From Leishmania donovani (taxonomy: Eukaryota > Euglenozoa > Kinetoplastea > Trypanosomatida > Trypanosomatidae): DNA of 64,000 nucleotides. Where the stretch lies: assembly GCF_000227135.1 (NCBI RefSeq), contig NC_018252.1:62001-126000 (forward strand), read 5' to 3'. The notes below the pieces were generated by a model. That model searched no databases. It was not told the origin of the DNA and saw only the letters and a list, made by a program, of their open reading frames with translations. Numbering within the stretch: position 1 is the stretch's first letter; each line of letters begins with the position of its first letter. The position numbers were made by a program, and so were the translations under genes. Shown piece after piece: positions 58,423-64,000 of the stretch.

Positions 58423-61400
58423 TCAGAACTCGTGGTACGGGCGGATGGTGACCGCCGAGGACTGGTCCGTTCTACTTGAGTCGTCTGCTCCGCTCACAGG
58501 GTCGTCGAGGACGCGCACCGCAACCGTATTCGACGACACCTTCCCCGAGGAACGGTGCTGCTCTTGTGCTGTAGAGCTGAACGACTGTGAGCTGCTGTGC
58601 ACGTAGCGCACGCTGCTGCCACCGTTGCAGCCTCCAGTGTTGGCACCTGCCGGCCTCCCGTAGGGCCCCAGATGGATGGTCCCAGTTGATGAAAGTGAGT
58701 GGACATGCGCAGGTGGACGCGGCGGGTCAATGCCTATCGGCACCAAGTTGCTGCAGTCGTTTGGCGCTGAGCTGTAGTCGCGCCGCTGCGGTTGCGACAC
58801 TGGAGAGGGAAGATGGTGAGGCGGCGCGTAGGGCTGCGGCTGCCTCCACGTCAGGGTCTGACGGTGGTAGAGATGTCCTGGCTCTCTGGCGCACAGAGGC
58901 GAAGCACCGTCAATGGCGGAAGGGGACGCTGCGGTGCCCGCAGACCGACGCCGCACGCCGCTGCGCGACGGCCGCATGTTCTCTACCGACTGGTAGTAGG
59001 TCTCGCTCTCTTGGCGAATATGAGAGAAGTGGTGCTCCTCAAGCGACGCGTCGTTTTGCCGCGGTGCATCTGGCTTCCCCGTTTGAGCAGCCGCGCGCAA
59101 GCAAGACGAGTCTCGAGAACGTTGATGCGAAGGCGCCCATGTGTCTGGCTGTCCCACATCATCAAGGACCTGCAACCCGCCGTCCATAGACTGTGCGACC
59201 GACGCCGTGCCCGGCGCAGCTGTCACGATTGACGCTTGAAGAGCTTCCGTCTCAGCAAGAGGCAGACAATTGGTGACGCCGACCCCGTGCAGCGGGTTGA
59301 GGTGGATGGAGCTGCCCGTCCGGCTGCACGGCGAGTTGGATCCTTTCACGTAGCGCACCGGGTCGTCGCCGGCGCAGCCACGGATGGCCGAGTCGCTCGG
59401 TCTCCGCAGCAGGTCCAAAGGCGCAGCGGTGCGATCTGCGTGCAGAGAAACATAGCAAGAGGGTTCACTACCACTCCCTGGGCGGGGACCAGCAGAAGCG
59501 ACCGCAGGGAAGCCATCAAGCGGCAGATGAGGCTCGAACCCAATAGGCGTCAATGATGGTAACGGTAGCTGGGTCTGGGATAGCTGCGCTGACGTCGAAG
59601 ACGTGCCAGCAGGAAGGGAGTGCGACCTGATGCCTTCCGCTTCGGACAGGGGCGGTGCAGGAGCCGTTACTTGCGGATTCACGAAGGTGGTTGGGGTGTG
59701 CTGCCGCACCTGCTTCTGGTCTGTCGAGGATGCGCGCTTCGGCGCCAAGCAGTGTGACGGTTCGCACTGAGGGGAGCCGTCGAGCTTCGATGAGGCCATC
59801 TCGTCGATGCTGACGTGCAAGACGCCCTGCGACTCGGACTTGAGGGTGGGATGGCTGGCGTGGCGGTGTACCATCGGATGAATGAGCTGCGGCTCCATCG
59901 GCGAGGAAGAGGGTGCGCTCGAGAGTGTCGTGTCTACCCCGCCTTGGTCGCCGCGTGGTGTAGAGAGCAGGGATTGCCCAGACGGCGTCACGGCTGCCGT
60001 GGGAGACGTCGCTGCGCACCGTTCGCCATGCTCGTGTGTGGCTGGTTGCGACAGCGTCTTCTGCCCTCCATCCTCGGACGGCCCGACGGTGTTGATTGGA
60101 GTTGATGCGGGCACCGGCTCGGTTGCGACTGGCATGTCCTTCAGTTGGCCTGAGAGGGAGCGCACAAACTCCTCCAGGCGCTGGCCGCCGTCGATAGGAA
60201 ACACACGAATCTCCCGCATGGAGTGCGGGTTGCGATACATCTCCGTGAGCTGGGTCTTAATGCTGGTCAGCATGCCGAGCAGCTCTCTCTCATGCTGCTG
60301 CACAATCTTGAGTACCGTGTTCAGCAGCTCCTCCTTGCTCCGGCTGATGTGCAGCAGCAGCTCTTCCTTCGAAAGACCGCGGGAACGACGCATGTTCAGC
60401 AGTTCTACCCAAACGGCGTCGATCTCCCGCTTGGTGAAGTCTCTGAAGTTGGCATACTCGCGCTTACGCACGAACTGACAGGTGGGCAGCAGCACCTCGG
60501 ACAAGGTGGTGCCGCGACTGGGAAACGGCTTCTTCACGGCACTCTCTCTCGAATTCGACTTCACAAGCGCGTCCGACGAGGTCACTGGCTTTGCCAGGAT
60601 TGTGGCAGAGCCCGTGGTGGCCGGTCGCATCCGCACTGAGACCGGCGACGTAACGCCTAGCGTGTCCTGGCGCAAAATGAAAACCTCGCCGGTCGACTTG
60701 CCGGGAACCTCGACGAGGTTATCTTCCGGTGCCGCGGCGGCGTCCGCAGAGAGACTAGTGTGGCTCTTAGCCTTCTGCGGTGGGTAAGATATGGTAAAAG
60801 CAACAGTGTCGCTAACGCCATGTTCATCCTCCTCTGCCTCATGTGCTGCAGCTTCGTCCTCTGCCTCATGTGTCGCGGCTCCCTCCTCCTTGACGACGCG
60901 CTTCTTGAAGAGCACCGAGCGTGATGGCGTGGCCTTCGTGGAGAACGGCGCTGCCATCGGCTTTTTGATTTTCTTCGAGGGTGGCGACGACTGTAAAGAT
61001 TGCCCTTGCTCCCCAGGTACTGTAGCTGCTTGCATGGCCTTCAGCTCTCCCAACTGCATCTGCAGCGAGTCTTCGAGCTTGTCGACCACCTGGAGGTCAA
61101 GCGGAAGCTCTTTGGCCGCGTGCACGCTTTCGTCCTGCGCCGACTCTGTAGCCTTAACGTGCGTTGCTGCCTCTCGCGCGGCCGACCTAGCCTCCCCGGA
61201 TGTGTCATCGTCCTGGGCGGCAGCGGCTGCTGCAGTGCTCGTTGGTGACGCGCTGTCCCACTGGGTTGCGCTCGCCGATTTGCTGAAGTCTTGCGCCTGC
61301 GCAATGCGCAGTCGCTGCAAGGAGGCCCGCAGCCCTTTGATGTCCTCCTCATGCTGCCGCAGACGCTCGCTATGTTCATCGCTGGCCCTGCAGATTTCCT

Positions 61401-63255
61401 CCGCCTTCGCCGCCGCGGAGCTGGCGCGCGACGTCTTTGCCGAGATCGACGACCACGGCGCCGCAATGGCGGCGGTTGCTGCAGTCCTGATCTGCTCTGG
61501 CGATGCCTTGCGGGCATCTGCCTGCACCGCCGATACTTGATTCAGGGGCACTCGAGAGGGGGAACCTGCAACGGGAGTTGTCACAGCAGAGGTGACGGCA
61601 TTGGCGGCAGCTGAATCGCGAAAGGGGCTTTCCTCCGGAGCTATTCTGGTGGCTATGGCTGACGTGATCGGCTCTTGGGCTGCGCGAAGCCGCCCGATGC
61701 GGAGATCGTCGATCGTGCGCCAGACGTCTGTGTTCCGCTCCGCCAACGCGCAGAGCTCCACGCGCACGGCGCTCTCCAGCATCATCAGCTGCTTCTGGAT
61801 ATCATTCAAGCTGCGCTGTGTCAAAAACATGTTCTTGGCATCCTCCCAGAGCCTCCCCAAACCACGATTCACCTCCGCGCGGAGCATCTCCCGGTCTTGG
61901 TTTATCGTGTGCGACGCCGCGATGACGTTGATGCGCTCCAGTAGGTCGGAGTGCGCGGATCGCACCGCAGCCTCGAAAACGTGCTTCAACTGTGTCACAT
62001 CCTTGTCGACGTGCGATACGAACGTCCTCAGATAGTCCTGCGTAGAGGCGTAGTCGTCGGCGATGCGGCTCATGCGCTGCTCCTGTATGCTCAGTGCGTG
62101 GTGCGCCTGCTGGAGTGGCTTTAAACAATTCTCCTGCACAGTTGTTGTCAGCGCCGTCAAATCACGGCGTAGTTTATCAGTTGCAGCAACAAAAAGATCC
62201 TGTACACCGCCGATCTGGGACTGCAACGCTTGATCACCCGCTGTTGCACGGTGCTGTGTGGCAGCCACATCCTCGCGCATCTTGACGCTGAGGTCGGTGA
62301 CGCTCGCCCGCCAGTTGAGGTCCACGGTCTCTAGCTGACTGTCGTGCTTGGCGAGCTCCTGCAGGATTGCCTGGTGCGCTGTTTCCTGCCGTTTGTCCAG
62401 CATCTGGCTGTGTTGCGCTACCTGTGCCACCTCGCGCGCCAGCCCGTTCGTGGCAGCCTGGACCATCTCGCTCAAACTGAACTCCAGCTCGCCAACGCGG
62501 CGCCGCAAGTCGCTGACGTTGGCCTGCTCAGTGTTGTGTAGCTGATTCATGTCAAGGCGCGTACGCTGGTCGAGAGACTCGAGTTTCTGGTTGATGCGCT
62601 GCACTGCGCCCTCCAGATCACCGCGCTGCTGAGCACCGGCGCTCTGCACATCACCAGAAAGGGACCCGTGCACGTCGCGCAGTGCATCGCGCATGGCGCT
62701 CTCTAGGTTGTCGCTTCGCTGGCGCTGCGCGGCGACCTCGGCGCTCATCTGTTGCTGCAGCGCCAGTAGATTAGCATGGTTGCGAGCTTCGATGGCCTGC
62801 GTCGCGTTCGCCAGGCTCTGCAGCTGCGCTTGAATCGCGCGCATTGCTTCAGCAGATGCGGCCTCACCGGTTTGCGCGCGCTGGTGCGCGCCATTGGCGT
62901 CCGCCTGGAGACGCTGCTCCATTCCACGGAACGCCGCATCGTGTTTGTCGCTGACGCCGCGCAACGCCACGCCGTGCCCCTGGACCTCAGCCTGCAGCGC
63001 ACTGAGACGATCGTCGTGATTTCGCAAAAGCGTCTGCATCTGATTGACGGCCTCCGCGGTGGCGCCGCCGCGATCGCTGAGGAGCGCGTACACTTGCTGC
63101 TGCGCCTGCTCGCGGTTGTGCGACTCCGCCGCGGCGTGCTGCTCCACATCGCGCAGCCGCTGCAGCACCGCGCTGATCGTTTGCTCCTGCTGCCGGATGA
63201 TGTCCTCCAAGGACAGCAACCGCTGCGTCAGGGAATGGACGCCCTCGCCACTCAT
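58423..63255 (-). CDS. Very large coiled-coil/disordered protein
   Basis: A 1610-residue protein from the ATG at 63253-63255; the frame reaches 63492, but the extension is low-complexity. Residues 1-500 are heptad-rich coiled coil (LTQRLLSLEDIIRQQEQTIS near 9-28, many Q/A/H positions). About 500-900 is Ala/Ser/Thr-rich and mostly disordered with one short coiled coil. Around 920-1045 lies a compact, conserved-looking helical block: NFRDFTKREIDAVWVELLNM and KEELLNTVLKIVQQHERELL. The remaining 560 residues are Ser/Pro/His-rich and disordered. There are no transmembrane segments or enzyme motifs. Size and build fit a structural protein of the basal body, flagellum or subpellicular cytoskeleton. 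I do not recognise a named family. Confidence 0.87.
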   Translation of the reverse strand: MSGEGVHSLTQRLLSLEDIIRQQEQTISAVLQRLRDVEQHAAAESHNREQAQQQVYALLSDRGGATAEAVNQMQTLLRNHDDRLSALQAEVQGHGVALRGVSDKHDAAFRGMEQRLQADANGAHQRAQTGEAASAEAMRAIQAQLQSLANATQAIEARNHANLLALQQQMSAEVAAQRQRSDNLESAMRDALRDVHGSLSGDVQSAGAQQRGDLEGAVQRINQKLESLDQRTRLDMNQLHNTEQANVSDLRRRVGELEFSLSEMVQAATNGLAREVAQVAQHSQMLDKRQETAHQAILQELAKHDSQLETVDLNWRASVTDLSVKMREDVAATQHRATAGDQALQSQIGGVQDLFVAATDKLRRDLTALTTTVQENCLKPLQQAHHALSIQEQRMSRIADDYASTQDYLRTFVSHVDKDVTQLKHVFEAAVRSAHSDLLERINVIAASHTINQDREMLRAEVNRGLGRLWEDAKNMFLTQRSLNDIQKQLMMLESAVRVELCALAERNTDVWRTIDDLRIGRLRAAQEPITSAIATRIAPEESPFRDSAAANAVTSAVTTPVAGSPSRVPLNQVSAVQADARKASPEQIRTAATAAIAAPWSSISAKTSRASSAAAKAEEICRASDEHSERLRQHEEDIKGLRASLQRLRIAQAQDFSKSASATQWDSASPTSTAAAAAAQDDDTSGEARSAAREAATHVKATESAQDESVHAAKELPLDLQVVDKLEDSLQMQLGELKAMQAATVPGEQGQSLQSSPPSKKIKKPMAAPFSTKATPSRSVLFKKRVVKEEGAATHEAEDEAAAHEAEEDEHGVSDTVAFTISYPPQKAKSHTSLSADAAAAPEDNLVEVPGKSTGEVFILRQDTLGVTSPVSVRMRPATTGSATILAKPVTSSDALVKSNSRESAVKKPFPSRGTTLSEVLLPTCQFVRKREYANFRDFTKREIDAVWVELLNMRRSRGLSKEELLLHISRSKEELLNTVLKIVQQHERELLGMLTSIKTQLTEMYRNPHSMREIRVFPIDGGQRLEEFVRSLSGQLKDMPVATEPVPASTPINTVGPSEDGGQKTLSQPATHEHGERCAATSPTAAVTPSGQSLLSTPRGDQGGVDTTLSSAPSSSPMEPQLIHPMVHRHASHPTLKSESQGVLHVSIDEMASSKLDGSPQCEPSHCLAPKRASSTDQKQVRQHTPTTFVNPQVTAPAPPLSEAEGIRSHSLPAGTSSTSAQLSQTQLPLPSLTPIGFEPHLPLDGFPAVASAGPRPGSGSEPSCYVSLHADRTAAPLDLLRRPSDSAIRGCAGDDPVRYVKGSNSPCSRTGSSIHLNPLHGVGVTNCLPLAETEALQASIVTAAPGTASVAQSMDGGLQVLDDVGQPDTWAPSHQRSRDSSCLRAAAQTGKPDAPRQNDASLEEHHFSHIRQESETYYQSVENMRPSRSGVRRRSAGTAASPSAIDGASPLCAREPGHLYHRQTLTWRQPQPYAPPHHLPSPVSQPQRRDYSSAPNDCSNLVPIGIDPPRPPAHVHSLSSTGTIHLGPYGRPAGANTGGCNGGSSVRYVHSSSQSFSSTAQEQHRSSGKVSSNTVAVRVLDDPVSGADDSSRTDQSSAVTIRPYHEF

Positions 63256-64000
63256 TACGATCGTTTTTTTGTTTCGTGCGCGTGTGCGTGTCTGTGTGGT
63301 CGGCTGGACCAAGATGAGAGCCACCACCAGAGGAGCACACGCGCGCAGACGTGAGGGGGGAGGCAGGTAATGGCGCTGCGCCAGGCACCAAGCAGAGGTG
63401 CACAGTCTATGGGTGTCGAAGTGGATGACAGATAGAAACAAGAGAGAGCGAAAAAGAAGGAGGCTCGAACGACGTGCAGTGTACGGCGCCACAGCTGCTG
63501 GGTTCGCGTGTCTAAGCGGTGGGCGTACCTGTGTGTGCGTTTTGTGTGTGTGTGTGTGTTTATGCGTGGAGATGTAGGGGGAGGACGAGACGGAAGCTAC
63601 GACTTGCGCACCGCTAGGCGCTGGTGCCCCTCCTCCCCCCTCCGTGTCTCGGCACTGCTACTTCTATTGCTGCGAGGGAGGAGAGGGGCGTGCCGCACGC
63701 TAGGAGGACCGCGCAGGGTAGCCCTGTGCAATTGGTGGGTCACTCGGCGTGTGCGCGTGTGTGCGTCTGTGAGTGTACGCGTACGTACGTCTCTATGTGC
63801 GTGCGTGCGAATGGCTGCTAATGCGTGTGTGCACCTGCGCGCATCCGTTGCCGTGGCCACGGTCCACCACACAACATGATGCGGGGGATAGAGCTCAAGT
63901 GAAAGAGACGTGAAGAGGTCAGCATGAAGAAGGCAAGAGACAGAGATGTTTGAGAAACGCATGCTTCACGTATGCGAGGCCACGATGACCCACACACACA
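63256..64000. other. Spacer at right edge
   Basis: Upstream of the 1610-residue gene, so it holds its 5' UTR/splice region and the 3' UTR of a gene beyond the edge. GT-rich patches near 63545-63560. No gene seen. Confidence 0.5.

Noticed and set aside
1..64000. Coordinated pathway or defence-type gene system
   Set aside because: Same-strand clustering here is explained by polycistronic transcription, and the neighbours have unrelated functions. I found no evidence for a dedicated system.

Overview
This window looks like a chromosome segment from a Leishmania-type trypanosomatid. The DNA is GC-rich. Every convincing gene is intronless and lies on the minus strand, so transcription runs from right to left. 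The genes are separated by 0.6-3.5 kb non-coding stretches full of GT/CA microsatellites, G/C homopolymers and polypyrimidine tracts, which is the pattern of a polycistronic unit processed by spliced-leader trans-splicing and polyadenylation. I saw no strand switch, tRNA, rRNA, snRNA or CRISPR array. Two assembly gaps are present (20391-20908 and 46457-46555).

Layout in transcription order (right to left): a 1610-residue coiled-coil/disordered protein (58423-63255); DENR-like translation factor (56233-57120); a 100-residue small protein (54521-54823); a possible 49-residue ORF (53746-53895); a CSN7-like PCI protein (53030-53635); an 850-residue coiled-coil protein (49141-51693); an Fcf2-like pre-rRNA processing factor (47728-48267); a 124-residue basic protein (45927-46301); a DUF1308/PIN-like protein (42888-45149); a RING-type pseudogene with four in-frame stops (39235 to about 41280); a SPRY-domain protein (35329-37386); the ciliary transition-zone protein B9D2 (33593-34144); an FCP1/BRCT-like protein without catalytic aspartates (29691-32939); a small membrane protein (28742-29014); DPH6 diphthine-ammonia ligase (26090-27937); an RRM plus YTH-like protein (22689-24443); a long spacer with a gap and a possible SIDER-type element (19140-22688); two coiled-coil proteins (17064-19139 and 12327-15797); dynein light chain LC8 (11029-11298); a kinesin-like protein with a ruined P-loop (7517-10150); a Bud13/CWC26-like splicing factor (6307-6867); a PTPMT1-like dual-specificity phosphatase (4500-5486); and a CID-like/winged-helix/zinc-finger RNA-related protein (926-3067).

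Two themes recur. One is RNA metabolism and translation: CID-like, Bud13, YTH, FCP1-like, Fcf2, DENR and DPH6. The other is flagellum and cytoskeleton: LC8, B9D2, the kinesin-like protein and the coiled-coil proteins. In trypanosomatids neighbours usually share only transcription, so I do not claim an operon-like pathway.

The most interesting items are three proteins that keep a recognisable fold but appear to have lost key residues (kinesin motor, FCP1 phosphatase, YTH m6A cage), and the pseudogene that keeps one frame over about 2 kb despite four nonsense codons. Family assignments come from reading motifs by eye against remembered family patterns. No database search was run.
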